Part shown: in pieces, positions 35,632 through 45,715 of the stretch | Layout: every line of letters starts with the position of its first letter | Numbering within the stretch: position 1 is the stretch's first letter | Source of the DNA: Thalassiosira profunda | Taxonomy: Eukaryota > Bacillariophyta > Thalassiosirophyceae > Thalassiosirales > Thalassiosiraceae | Assembly: GCA_036939355.1 (NCBI GenBank) | Contig: JALLAP010000006.1 | Location: 1-64,000, forward strand | Direction of reading: 5' to 3' | Length of the DNA: 64,000 bases | The notes under the pieces: generated by a model | Seen by the model: the letters and a program-made list of their open reading frames with translations, nothing else | Told to the model about the DNA's origin: nothing | Database searches by the model: none | Made by a program: the position numbers and the translations under genes

Positions 35632-36128
35632 TTGAGGTGATGGATGGTGCACGTGCACGAGATGTGAGCAGAATTGTGAGAGCTGCGGAAGTGCAGGCAC
35701 GTGCAGGAGGGCCTGCGCAAAGTAGGATGATTGCAAAAGGCCTTGCGTGGGTACCCAGCGTGACGTTTGTCTCTGTGCAGTTCTGTCTCTGTGCAATGTC
35801 CCAATGCAATGTCTCAAACGCCGAGGTCTTGGGTACCCATCATCTCATTCCTGCACAGAGCTGGAGCTCACCACGTCGCAATGTGACGTAGGAGGGCTAG
35901 GTAGCCAGCAGCTGTTTGTCTCTGAGAAGCATCCTAAGTATTGAAGGTCTTGGGCGCCCAACTTCAACCCTGCATTGGACAAGTCATCGTTGGCCGCAAC
36001 CGCGCGGAGTGGCACATTGCAGAGGATACCTAACTCCTCTCACAAACATCAGCGCTCATAAATCGCACACTTCCTCCTTCAGCTAGCAGCCATCACCACC
36101 TTCACCTTCACCGACGCCCCGCCCAACC
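35624..36128. promoter_or_regulatory. Bidirectional promoter of B1/B2
   Basis: These 505 bp between divergent starts align with 2396-2945. They contain TGGGTACCCA at 35748-35757 and 35830-35839 and TGTCTCTGTGCA twice near 35768-35795 (reverse complement of the A-side GCACAGAGACA pair). In copy A the corresponding TTGGGTACCCAA at 2587-2598 is TTGGGCGCCCAA near 35948 here: the palindrome is kept though its core changed. Confidence 0.55.
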
Positions 36129-36692
36129 ATGAAGTCCGACGACGTGGATGCCATCGCCGCGCAATTGAACGCGATGGGGCTGGACTTTCACCAAAGCCTT
36201 CTGCTAGCGGCAGCCTCGAACTCCTCGACGCCTTCTCCTTCCAAGGCCGCGGGATCTTCGGAAGCTGATAGATGCAAGCATTCGAAGATCGAACACGTGC
36301 TCGAGGTGGCCGTCCTGCCCCCGAAGAACGCGACAAATCCGTCGTCGCCTCCTCCGGGTTCCATCTTGTGCGGGACAAAGACCCCCACCCTGCAAGGAAA
36401 GCCTCGTTTGCAAGTGGAATCGCCGCCCGCTCCAAAGAGACTGAGCTTCACGGAGGATGCGGGCCCCGAGGAGGGGAAAGAGGATGCGCTTCCCGAGGTG
36501 CTGGCGTTTCCGTTCCTCGCGCCCGAGCACGAGGGCTCTGGGCGCAGGCGTAGCATGGGGCACCCCGTTCCCACCAGGCGTCCCTCGCTCAAGATGCGTC
36601 GCAGGGCCATCAATCGCAGACACTCGGCTCCGTCTCCTCTACACAAGAAGAGTCGTAACGATGTGCTCCTCGTCGACCCAAGCAGCCCGTAG
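36129..36692 (+). CDS. B1: small basic protein of the module
   Basis: This is an intact 187-aa frame from the ATG at 36129. Conserved parts shared with A1 are the N-terminus (DDVDAIAAQLNAMGLDFHQSLLLAAASNSSTPSPSK), the middle (TKTPTLQGKPRLQVESPPAP) and the C-terminus (PTRRPSLKMRRR, SAPSPLHKK). The N-terminal 27 residues could form an amphipathic helix; the rest looks disordered and carries Ser-Pro/Thr-Pro sites and basic RRxS-type sites, so regulation by phosphorylation is conceivable. No known domain. It is divergent from B2. Confidence 0.65.
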   Translation: MKSDDVDAIAAQLNAMGLDFHQSLLLAAASNSSTPSPSKAAGSSEADRCKHSKIEHVLEVAVLPPKNATNPSSPPPGSILCGTKTPTLQGKPRLQVESPPAPKRLSFTEDAGPEEGKEDALPEVLAFPFLAPEHEGSGRRRSMGHPVPTRRPSLKMRRRAINRRHSAPSPLHKKSRNDVLLVDPSSP

Positions 36693-37000
36693 AACGGGTC
36701 ACGTCAAATGTGAAGCAGGCTGCAGGTATCTTCCATTGGATGGAGATATCTCGCCGCGCATGTGGCCATCTATGTTGCATAATGTAAAGATGTATCTTTG
36801 GAACCGAACAGCGCTGCCACAAGTCGCAATGATGTGCTCTTCGGCCACGTTGGGCTACATCGAATGTGATTGAACGACCAGGGAGAATTGGAATGTCGAA
36901 GGTATCTTCCATTGGACTGGAGGTGGATCAAATTGATCAAGCTCCGGGCCTGATCTATGTGTGTGTTTAGATGCTTAAGATACCTCTCACACTGGGGACC
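36693..37000. other. Flank of module copy B
   Basis: These 308 bp hold GGTATCTTCCATTGGA at 36725-36740 and again near 36901-36916, and TTTGGAACC near 36799. The first matches copy A at about 1628-1641. No gene seen. Confidence 0.4.
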
Positions 37001-40000
37001 TCAGCTCGCTGCATCCTTCTTCTTCTTCGGCGTTTGCTTTCGGCCCTTCTTTTGCGTCTTCGTGTTCCACTGCCCTTGCTCTTTGCGAGTGTTCTCGATG
37101 CTCTTCGCGGCGCCATAGGTATCCTCCCCTCCGGACGCGCGGGCGTTGGCACACAGCCCGTCCTTTCTCACGAGGGTGCCCCATCGATGGCGCTTCCCCT
37201 CTTTCACGCGCAGCTCCACCGGCCCGTGGGCGAAGATGCACTTGCCCTTCTTCCGCATGGGACAGTGCGTGCCCTCGCTGACGTCCCAGTGGTTGCACAG
37301 CCGGGTGCGGAACTTGGGATCGTCCGCGCACCTGGCGAGGTTGGAATCGCGCTTGCGCAGCTTGGCATCGATGCGCTGCGTCCATTCTTCGTCCGATCTG
37401 CACCAGCCGCGACAATTCAACTCTTTGGCTGTAGCGCTACCAGCCCATACGACTATTCCGGCGAGGTCGCTCTTCATTGGCTGTGGCTGCTCTTCTTCGG
37501 CTCTCGGAGATGAAAGATCCTGGGGTAGTTCTGGTTCTGGCGCTTTCTCTGGCATTTGAGCATCATGGTCCAGCCTCGAATCGTCTTCCAGTTCTGGTGC
37601 GGCAGAGCAAACATCGTCCTCGTCTCGATGCTCTTCTGCCTTCTCTTGCTCGTCGTCCGCATCTGGGATCGTCTCCAGGGGAAGGTGCTTCGACTCTTCC
37701 TCCAGTGCTGACAAATCACCAATCGCCAAGGATGCATCTTTCTCAACGTCTTTGCTGGAGTGCCCGGCGATGGGCAGGTTGTAATCCAGGGAGAGCGAAT
37801 CGTCCGGTGACAGATTTGTCACACAAAAGTGATAGCAGTGCATCAGCAGCCTGGGAAAGGTCCGCATCACGTAGCTGGACAACCCATCTGTGCTCGATCC
37901 TATGCGGCTCTTGAGCTTCGCTGGCAGCTCGTCGTAGTGATGGTGCTTGTTGCGAATCATCCTGAGGCAATCACGAACAGAGCTTGGATCGTACGTCCTC
38001 CGGCTCAGCGAGGCCTCGATCAGCTCCGGATCCAGCTTCTTCTCCCACGAAGTGCCAAAAATGTCGACCGCCCCGCTTTCAATGGCCATGATAAGCAAGG
38101 GACGCGTCCTATTATCTTCATCGCTCCCCTGGGAGTCACACAATTCTATCCGATCCGAGAGGTCGCACAAGAACTTGAGACGCTTTGCTAGGCTCCAAAA
38201 GAAAGGATGTTCGCAAACCTCCTCCGCCGTAGGGCGGGCCTTGGCATCTCGGCTGATCATTGACAAAATAAGGTCGCCGGCATCGGGAGAAACAAACTCC
38301 AGATCTTCCTTGTTGGGTGCATTCTTCATTATGTTGGCCTCGCGCTCGTACCACTCCCCAAAGGGGTGGCTGCCCGGGAGGATGGTGCAGTAGAATATGC
38401 AGCCGAGAGAGAAGATGTCCACTGACCTGCTGGTGCGATTAATCGCGCCGACTTCGAGGGGAGACGCCTCCAGTGGCGACGAGTCCGATGTTGCCTCGTT
38501 GACATTGGATGTCTCGGGCGACCAGCGTTGCGCCATCACTTCGGGAGCCTGCCACCCCACAGATCCAGCGCCCGCGCCGGCGTCACCTGCCCCTGGTCCA
38601 CCGACTGATCCAGTGCCAAGAGTACTGAGACCAAAGCTGCTCTGTCCGGCAAGCTGTTTTCCAAGCCCCATGTCAGAGATCTTTGGCACGTACTCGCTCT
38701 TCTTAAAACACTCCAGAATTGCGTTCGTATCGCTGCAGGTCGAGTGGGCTGTATCGTCCATTGTGTCTGCCTCAGAATCAGAGCTCCCGCTATCCTCCGG
38801 CTTTGCCGCTTCTTCAATCAAAGACTTGGGCTTGGCGCTCCGCAACGCTAGCAAGATATTCTGAGGCTTCAAATCGCGGTGAACAATCCTCAGCGAGTGG
38901 ATGTGGCGAACGCCGCTCGCAATCTGGAAGAGCAAGCTCTTGGTGGCAGACTCAAAGTCGTCCGTGTCGCCTGGTGCAAGATGGAAGTTCTCCTTTCGTG
39001 CGTTTCTCAGCTTGCCCAGCGACACAATCAAATCGTTGAGGCTCATGTCGCACAGCTCCAGCGCCAGGTAGACGAAGTCGCCACGCATTTCCTTCAGGAA
39101 GTATCGCACAACGTTGGGGTGACCGTCGCTCTCAATAAGAAGCGAGATTTCGCGATCGGCAGAAGCGTGATACATGGCCAACAGTCTTTTCACTGCCACC
39201 TGGCGTTTGTCCACGACGCCTTTGTACACGATGGTGCCGTGGCCACCATAGCCAAGGATTTCATCCGTCAGCTGAATGACGCCGCCCTGGCCGTTGGAAG
39301 CAGAATTCTGCTGCGCTTCGTTGAACCCCTCTGCTGTTATCCCATCTTCGCCAAGCAGCGCGCTCCTCGCCTTTGCTTCTGCCTTCCGCCTTTCCCGCGT
39401 CCTCCTCCCCAGCTCGAACGAAAGCACAAAGATGAATGCAACCGTTGGCGCAATCCACGATGACATAATCTTGACAATCTGCTGCCAAACGTTGCCTCTC
39501 TTGCGGCTCGTGCCGGCCTCCAGCATATCCAAATAGAGGTCGTAGTCTAGGTCGGAGCTGGCAAACACGCTGGCCATGTCGAGGTTCCCATCGACATCGA
39601 GCAAATTGCCAAGCATCAGGCTGGCGCCAATGAGACAGCCGGGATACAACGGGGACGCAGGCGTGCACGATTGCTTGTCCTCGCTAGAATCCAGGTGGAT
39701 TGGGCGCCTGTCCCCGGAATCAACGTCGTCGCTGCCCATTGATTCGCGTCCATGAAAGCCAATGGCATGGTGGGTATTCAGCGTCGGCTTGCCGTCGAGG
39801 CCCACTTTCGCATTCACCATGTCGGACGCAGCCGAATGAGGCTGGGGAAGTCCCAGTGGCAGCGTTTGTGGCCTAGCAATGCGCTCTCCAAGGGGCAAGG
39901 CGTATATCTGACCATTCTGCAACGCGCCCACGACAGATCCTCGGGCGCCAAAGCCCACTGCTTCAAGAGCACGACACTCTCCGGGCCTGCCGCCACTGCA

Positions 40001-41797
40001 TGCGTCGACCGTTCCATCTGACAGAAGCGATTGCTCGATGGAAGCAATCTGCTTCTGCAACAACTGCGGCAGGCCATCCTTTGCTGATTCTGCAGAAGAC
40101 ATGGCAGCATCGTCCAGCATGTTGACGCGGAGCTTGTGACCCGACGACGCTTCAATAGCATACACCACTGGCGATTGCAAAAGGTCAAACGAGACCCAAC
40201 CCACCACGGACGAGTCGGCATCGTCGCGAAAGGCCACGTTGCCGCTGGGCGTGGACACCAGGAAGGGCGACCCCTGGCTTATTTGCGACCCCTCTCTGCC
40301 CAGTTTGGCGCGTGAGTCCTCCTCCTCTGATTCGTTGGGGGCAGGGAGCTTTAGTATCCGATCGCCGGAGCTCGGATGCCGCAGGGCCTCGGTGATGTAC
40401 TCGGTGAACAAGCGCTCAAGCTCCTCCTCTTGCCTCTGCGCCACGGCATCGCTTACTTCGCCGGCCTCTTCCTCGTTTGGTACCCCAAGCGGCGACAGCG
40501 GCTGGCGACCGCCGCGACCCTCGCCGTGGAGCATCTCGTCCACGCTCAGAATCTCTGCCACGGAAAATTCCACGTCGACCGCGCCCTTTTGCAAATCGTG
40601 CACTGTCACCGTATGCTCCAATCGCCCGATCCACACCACATCCCGCCCCTCCAGCGAAGGCGGAAGTTCTTCACCTTCTTCCCCATCCTCCCGCTTGAAC
40701 TTGGGAATCACCCGCAGTATCTCCCCCGTCCTCTCGTCCACCGCGGCCACCATCGCCTTCCGCGACCCGACGAAGAACCGTTGGTGGGGATCCACAAATG
40801 GGGAGCGATCGACGAGGTCGCGGATGTGAGCGGTCGTCGTCAGCTCGTGGCCGGAGGCGTCGGCGTATTCTCCCCCAGTGAGGTACACGGTGCCGTCGAT
40901 CGAGGGGACGGCTCGCCATTGGTGGGCGTGCGGGTAGCCATCGGATTTGGTGGACGTGGAGACCAAAGGGGAGAGGAACTTGCTCCACTCGGTGGGGGCT
41001 CCGGCAACTTCTTTTGAATGCTCCTTCCCCGTATCATCCTGAGTGTGGTTGGGAGTTGCAAGTTGGTCCCGGGACTGCTTCCACAGCACCCTCCCCGAGG
41101 AGCGAGAAATCCCCGCCAATGTCCCGTCAACGGACGAGAGGATAATGACCGAGTCGCCATCGCCAGCATCCGATTGCGAGTTTTTCTGCTCATCCGATGA
41201 TTGCACGCGTATCTTTGGGCGGTCACTTTGATCAACAATGTGATCCCCGTTAACATCCAGGGAGGCATCGACATCCGATAGAAGCATCTCCTCCAAAATG
41301 TCGTCTTCGTCTCCTTCGCCGCTTTGCAACGATATCCCCTCATCATTCAGAGACGGCTTCATGGATGAATCTGCAGACGAGGTGGCCACTGATGCCGCAG
41401 TGCATCCAAAGGGTGACGAAGAGATCATGCTCAGGCACATCAACAGCAGGGCCACCCTGGAAAGGGACGCTTTGGATGCAACTGACGAGGATGCAGCGAG
41501 GGCTGCAACCCTGCCGCGCCTCTGGCACGTGTCGCATGTGGACGCTGCGGCATGACGGGTCCTCCACCGATATCGATCTCGGATGTGATTTTGCATCGGC
41601 ATACCATTGCGGGATGCGCTTCTTGGGCGGCATCGACTGCAACTGCTGCGGGAGGCGCCGGCTCCCGGCCCTTGCCTCATGCTGTTATTGCAAATTGCAG
41701 CTGCGACGCCGTCGCCGTCAGAATCCACAGCCTCGCCAACAGATTCCTGCCTCCGCCTCTTCCTCCTCGGGGAATATGGTTCAGAGGAGGCGTCCAT
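37001..41797 (-). CDS. IRE1-like ER kinase/RNase with C-terminal CCCH zinc finger
   Basis: The ATG at 41797 gives about 1598 aa in one exon; the frame above it has only a GTG. Order: basic N-terminus and signal-anchor-like stretch (VALLLMCLSMISS, near residue 115); IRE1-type luminal beta-propeller with SSVDGTLAGISRSSGRVLW and PSIDGTVYLTGGEY (about 215-760); membrane span near 786; kinase with LGYGGHGTIVYKG (near 845), HRDLKPQNILL (near 972) and SDMGLGK (DMG for DFG, near 1040); KEN RNase domain (about 1209-1322: LKFLCDLSDRIE, YDPSSVRDCLRMIRNKHHHYDEL). An acidic linker follows, then an added CCCH finger, C-x10-C-x7-C-x3-H (RTRLCNHWDVSEG...KCIFAHGPVELRV), and a Lys-rich tail. IRE1 senses unfolded proteins and splices or decays mRNA. 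The fused finger is unusual. Confidence 0.88.
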   Translation of the reverse strand: MDASSEPYSPRRKRRRQESVGEAVDSDGDGVAAAICNNSMRQGPGAGASRSSCSRCRPRSASRNGMPMQNHIRDRYRWRTRHAAASTCDTCQRRGRVAALAASSSVASKASLSRVALLLMCLSMISSSPFGCTAASVATSSADSSMKPSLNDEGISLQSGEGDEDDILEEMLLSDVDASLDVNGDHIVDQSDRPKIRVQSSDEQKNSQSDAGDGDSVIILSSVDGTLAGISRSSGRVLWKQSRDQLATPNHTQDDTGKEHSKEVAGAPTEWSKFLSPLVSTSTKSDGYPHAHQWRAVPSIDGTVYLTGGEYADASGHELTTTAHIRDLVDRSPFVDPHQRFFVGSRKAMVAAVDERTGEILRVIPKFKREDGEEGEELPPSLEGRDVVWIGRLEHTVTVHDLQKGAVDVEFSVAEILSVDEMLHGEGRGGRQPLSPLGVPNEEEAGEVSDAVAQRQEEELERLFTEYITEALRHPSSGDRILKLPAPNESEEEDSRAKLGREGSQISQGSPFLVSTPSGNVAFRDDADSSVVGWVSFDLLQSPVVYAIEASSGHKLRVNMLDDAAMSSAESAKDGLPQLLQKQIASIEQSLLSDGTVDACSGGRPGECRALEAVGFGARGSVVGALQNGQIYALPLGERIARPQTLPLGLPQPHSAASDMVNAKVGLDGKPTLNTHHAIGFHGRESMGSDDVDSGDRRPIHLDSSEDKQSCTPASPLYPGCLIGASLMLGNLLDVDGNLDMASVFASSDLDYDLYLDMLEAGTSRKRGNVWQQIVKIMSSWIAPTVAFIFVLSFELGRRTRERRKAEAKARSALLGEDGITAEGFNEAQQNSASNGQGGVIQLTDEILGYGGHGTIVYKGVVDKRQVAVKRLLAMYHASADREISLLIESDGHPNVVRYFLKEMRGDFVYLALELCDMSLNDLIVSLGKLRNARKENFHLAPGDTDDFESATKSLLFQIASGVRHIHSLRIVHRDLKPQNILLALRSAKPKSLIEEAAKPEDSGSSDSEADTMDDTAHSTCSDTNAILECFKKSEYVPKISDMGLGKQLAGQSSFGLSTLGTGSVGGPGAGDAGAGAGSVGWQAPEVMAQRWSPETSNVNEATSDSSPLEASPLEVGAINRTSRSVDIFSLGCIFYCTILPGSHPFGEWYEREANIMKNAPNKEDLEFVSPDAGDLILSMISRDAKARPTAEEVCEHPFFWSLAKRLKFLCDLSDRIELCDSQGSDEDNRTRPLLIMAIESGAVDIFGTSWEKKLDPELIEASLSRRTYDPSSVRDCLRMIRNKHHHYDELPAKLKSRIGSSTDGLSSYVMRTFPRLLMHCYHFCVTNLSPDDSLSLDYNLPIAGHSSKDVEKDASLAIGDLSALEEESKHLPLETIPDADDEQEKAEEHRDEDDVCSAAPELEDDSRLDHDAQMPEKAPEPELPQDLSSPRAEEEQPQPMKSDLAGIVVWAGSATAKELNCRGWCRSDEEWTQRIDAKLRKRDSNLARCADDPKFRTRLCNHWDVSEGTHCPMRKKGKCIFAHGPVELRVKEGKRHRWGTLVRKDGLCANARASGGEDTYGAAKSIENTRKEQGQWNTKTQKKGRKQTPKKKKDAAS

Positions 41798-42411
41798 TGT
41801 TGGACGATCGCCGTTCCTCTGGGTTCCTGGCGAGGGGGCGCACGTGCTCAGTGCATGCACTGTGATGAGCTATTGCACCTCGAGTTTGGGTATTTGCACC
41901 CACTGATTCAGGACCAACGTGTCATATTGCCCACCGCACCCACTGCACCGATTGCCGTGCTAGAGAGGTGCACTGCCCTTGTGCCTTGTGCCTGAGTTGC
42001 GGCGTATCGAGTGCACGTCCAACATCTGAGCTGAGAATGGGCGGTGGGCGGAAATGAGTGGCTCTCACACAAGAAAAGGGAGTCCGTAGCATTAGCACCC
42101 CACCGGCGTCTCTAACACTTCCGCCGAGATGCGAACTGCGGCGTCTTTCGCCATGAAAGTCCGCCCGACTACCCGGTGGCGGTGACAACCAGGTTTCTCG
42201 GTCGACACGAGCTCTTCCAGAACCATGTTCCTGGAACGTCGACGGGGGTGGCCGCCGAGCGGCGGCGTCGACGGGGAGGAGGCTCATTCATTCTGCATTG
42301 CGCACAACATGACACATCAACAACCATCACGGCCATCAGCCTTCCATCCTCTTCGACCAGTTGCAAACCATACTGCTACGAACCTCTATTATTGCTCGCG
42401 CCTTCTCCGAC
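41798..42411. promoter_or_regulatory. Divergent promoter region of IRE1-like and reductase genes
   Basis: These 614 bp lie between divergent starts. An imperfect 22-bp palindrome, TTCCAG-N10-CTGGAA, sits at 42215-42236 and contains GAA/TTC blocks like a heat-shock element. TTGCAA lies near 42361. No gene is visible. Confidence 0.4.
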
Positions 42412-45400
42412 ATGAATACGCGCCCTGTGCTTTCTCTTCTGATCTCGGCGGCATTGCAAGCTTGCAACGTCAAGGCGCTGCAAAAGTACACGCTGCCCTG
42501 GTGGCATCCCGAGATACAATACATTGCAGACGAGCTGGTGAGCATTGTGGAAAGAGGGAGTGGCGACGCGTTTAGATGATATTGGTTGTTCTGATGCTAA
42601 CACTTGCCCATGGTGCATCCTCCGCAGATTCCCGCTCCTCCGAACCACCCTCCGCTGGACGATGATTCCGCCTTTCAGGAGTTTGTTCGGGCGAATACCG
42701 GGAGGAGCCATCGTTTCTTCGATGAATCAAATGTACGTTTCTCAAAACGCTGGTTCTCTGCTCGGGCCCGCGTCGTCGTTCTTCTTGTGATTGTGCACAT
42801 CTTACGCACTGTTTCTCTTCCAACCGCAGGGATATTTGCTTGCACCGTGGGATCTCCCCAGCGGTCATCCGAACTGCGATCGCTACTTCGAGTTGGAGGA
42901 GGTCCCGTACGACGATTTCCCAACCATTTATTTCGACCACCCGGACATTGAGGAAGCCTACACGAGTGGGAGGCCACTGCCGAAGGGTCACCCTTCGTTG
43001 AATGCGTTGTTTGAGCACTTGCTTCCTGCAGGGCATCCAAACATCGACGATTTGTTCTCCGACGAGGAGAGGGTAGAGCTCCCGGAGTGGCATCCGGACC
43101 TGTCCATGATGCTGAACGTTGAGGATCTGCCCAACGGAATGCCTTTGCTCCCGGTCTACTTCGACCATCCAAATATCACGAAAAGCTACGAACAGGGCCG
43201 CTCGCTGCCGAAGGGACATGCATCAATCGCGGACATGCTCGTAGATTATTTGCCGCCGGGCCATCCGCTCAACCTCGACGAGATGATGATGGAGAATCCG
43301 GCGGAGCATCCTCTGCCCTTCGGACATCCAGATTTATCGAGCTTTGTCTCTGTTGAAGCACTGCCGAAAGGGCTACCATCCGTCCCGGCCTACGCCGGCC
43401 ATCCGGATATCGCTGAGGCGTATTCTCGAGGCGAGCCAATGCCTGGAAGTCACCCGAGCGTTGCCGACATGCTCGTGGAATATTTGCCTCCTGGCCACCC
43501 ACTGAACCTTGACGAGATGCTGGTGGACCCTGCAAACTATCCTTTACCCTTTGGGCATCCAGACATGTCTACCTTCATTTCTATTCGAGGATCATCCTCT
43601 GTGCCGGGTGTCGAGCCTCCAAATAGTGGGCAGTCTTCGGATGATGGACAGTCTTCAGATGATGGACAGTCTTCTGCTGGTGGACAGCCATCATCTGGTG
43701 GAGAGCCTTCAGTTAGCGGACAGTCATCCAATGATGAATTGCCTTCAGCTGGTGGACAGTCATCGGCTGAGCCCATCCTTAGCTTTTCAGTGTTCCACGG
43801 CCATCCAGACATTGCGTCGAGAGAATTCTTGCCTGTGAAGAACCACCCGCCAATCCACCATCTCTATGCAGATGCGCTGCCTCCGTCACACCCTAACATC
43901 GACGATTTGCTGGAGGAGGGCTTCACACTACCCAGCTGGCACCGACCCATCGATTCGACCATTACGCAGAGAGACTTGGCCTTGTCTCCGGGGGCGTTGC
44001 TGTCGTATACATTTGCCGCTCTCTTCTCAGTGGCTGTCCTTGTAAGGCAGGGAAATAGGTGGAAGAACTCTAGGCAAACGCAGGAGATCTTCGTGGACGA
44101 AGGATCGCTGGGTGATACGTTGGAAGTCGGCACTGTAGGTACCATCGATGTATGCCCGATGGACAAGTCAATATCGATCGACGGCGAAGTCGAAGTGGAG
44201 CTGGCGTCGGCCCAAAATCTTGTGCCTGGCTTGCCGAGGCTCAACCGGCGACAATACGCAGCCTTGCAAGATCACAAAAGCCGTCATGACAGAGGCGCCG
44301 AACCAGTTCGCTCCAGCATCATTGCATATCGGGAGAAGCGGCAACATCGTACGTGCGTGGCTGCGTGCCACAAGCGCATGCCTGGGACGAAAGAGTCGGT
44401 TTGGGACGTCCTCGTCTGCATCGCGTACATTGCGGTGAACGTTGTAGTGCTGGTGGCGAGCCCTTACGACTTCGACGTTGGCTTGGGATCGTTGGCGGCG
44501 GCCAACATTCTGATCGTCGTCCTGACAGCGACAAAGAACAGTGCACTCACGTGGTTCTTGGGCATCCCGTTCCACCAGATCCTTCTGTTTCATCGCTTTA
44601 TCGGACGACTGATGGTTCTGGCTGCGTTCATCCATGCTTGCTTCTACTTTTACCGCCTCCTGGAGCTCTTGTCTCAACGCGCTTATTTGACCGGGTTCAT
44701 TGCACTTATGTGCTGTCTGGTCTTGGCTGCATCCTCGCTGAATTGGATCAGGAGGAGATTCTTCAACGTCTTCTATTGGAGCCACATTGCCTTCATTGGG
44801 CTGTTTGTCTGCGTCTACATGCATGCAGCGGGCGCCCGGCCTTTCGTCATCGCGTCCGCTGTCGTCTATGGTATTGACAGATTGCTCCACGTGCTATGGA
44901 CTCAGTTGCCTCGGAGAACGACGAGCATTAGGAGAGTGGGGCAGCGCGACACGGCTTTTGTCAGAGTTGACAAGCCCCGCCTCCTTCGTCGTCTTGATCA
45001 CTACAAGGCGGGGCAGTACGCTTTTGTCAACTTGCCGGAGCTGTCTCTGACCGAGTGGCACCCTTTCTCTGTGGCATCGGGCCCAAACCAACCCTTCCAG
45101 GATATGTACATCAAAGCTCTTGGCAATCACACAAAACGAGTGGTCGAGTACGCCGGTGAATGCGAAGCAAAGGAAAAGCAGGCGCTGATCCGCGTCGATG
45201 GGCCGTACGGCCGCCCACCGTTCCGGTACAAACGGTATGGAGCTCTTCTTCTCGTCGGGGCGGGCATTGGAATCACGCCAGTGATGAGCGTGGTTAGGGA
45301 TGCTTACGAAAGAGGCGAAGAGGATATTCACAAAGCGGTCTGCCCTTGCATCAAGCACCTCACTGTTATCTGGATCATGCCTTTTCGGTCAGAGACTGTC

Positions 45401-45715
45401 CTCTTCCTGGAAGAGCTTTTGGCGTATCGGGAGCGTTCGCTTCAGGACCCGTTGCTGCCCGTACTTGACGTTCACATCCACATCGACGGAGAGCCTCCAG
45501 ATCCCGACGCCGCCTGGCCAATTTCATATTCGCGACCGGACTTTTCGTCGGTCATGGAGGGTTGCACCGAGCAGTGCAAGCAGGATGGCGCTTCATCCGT
45601 TCTTGTGTATGCGTGCGGTCCTGGGAGGATGATTAACCAGCTGTGGGACGCCTCGATGAGGAAGAACCACAAAGGCCTCCGGGTTGACTTTTATCATGAG
45701 TCTTTCGAGTTCTAG
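42412..45715 (+). CDS. Ferric-reductase/NOX-like enzyme with GHP-repeat ectodomain
   Basis: Three exons: 42412-42537, 42628-42732, 42830-45715, with introns of 90 and 97 nt, all phase 0. Product about 1038 aa. A signal peptide (VLSLLISAALQACNVKA) is followed by about a dozen degenerate repeats of the form LPxGHPxxxxx (residues about 30-330), a Ser/Gly/Gln-rich stretch and another GHP block. A membrane region holds the two haem His pairs (HRFIGRLMVLAAFIH, spacing 14; HIAFIGLFVCVYMH, spacing 13). The cytosolic part has the FAD motif WHPFSVASGP, DGPYGRPP, NAD(P)H motif GAGIGITPVMSV and CGPGRM. It should move electrons from NAD(P)H through FAD and haem to an outside acceptor (ferric/cupric ions or oxygen). 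The His-rich repeats suggest metal binding. Confidence 0.88.
42860..43580 (+). repeat. Degenerate GHP coding repeats
   Basis: LPSGHPN, LPKGHPS, LPAGHPN, LPEWHPD, LPKGHAS, LPPGHPL, LPFGHPD, PGSHPS, LPPGHPL and LPFGHPD follow each other; a longer unit of about 100 residues (FDHPN/GHPDI...SYxxGxxxPxxHxSxADMLVxYLPPGHPLNLDEM...LPFGHPD) appears twice. The layout points to stepwise tandem duplication inside the ectodomain. Confidence 0.85.
43624..43770 (+). repeat. Coding GQSSxxG-type short repeat
   Basis: About six degenerate 18-24 bp units encode GQSSDDGQSSDDGQSSAGGQPSS-type sequence within the reductase ectodomain. This is a likely length-variable linker. Confidence 0.8.

Larger units (their letters stand above)
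32326..36815. repeat. Inverted duplication, copy B (four-gene module)
   Basis: Reverse-oriented partner of 1560-6782, carrying B4 (-), B3 (+, truncated), B2 (-) and B1 (+). Intergenic regions align as well as genes, so the block moved or duplicated as a unit. It sits between the NTT gene and the IRE1-like gene, about 25 kb from copy A. No terminal inverted repeat, target-site duplication or transposase was seen at its edges. Confidence 0.85.

Noticed and set aside
41798..41860. N-terminal extension of the IRE1-like gene
   Set aside because: It starts with GTG; the first ATG is at 41797.
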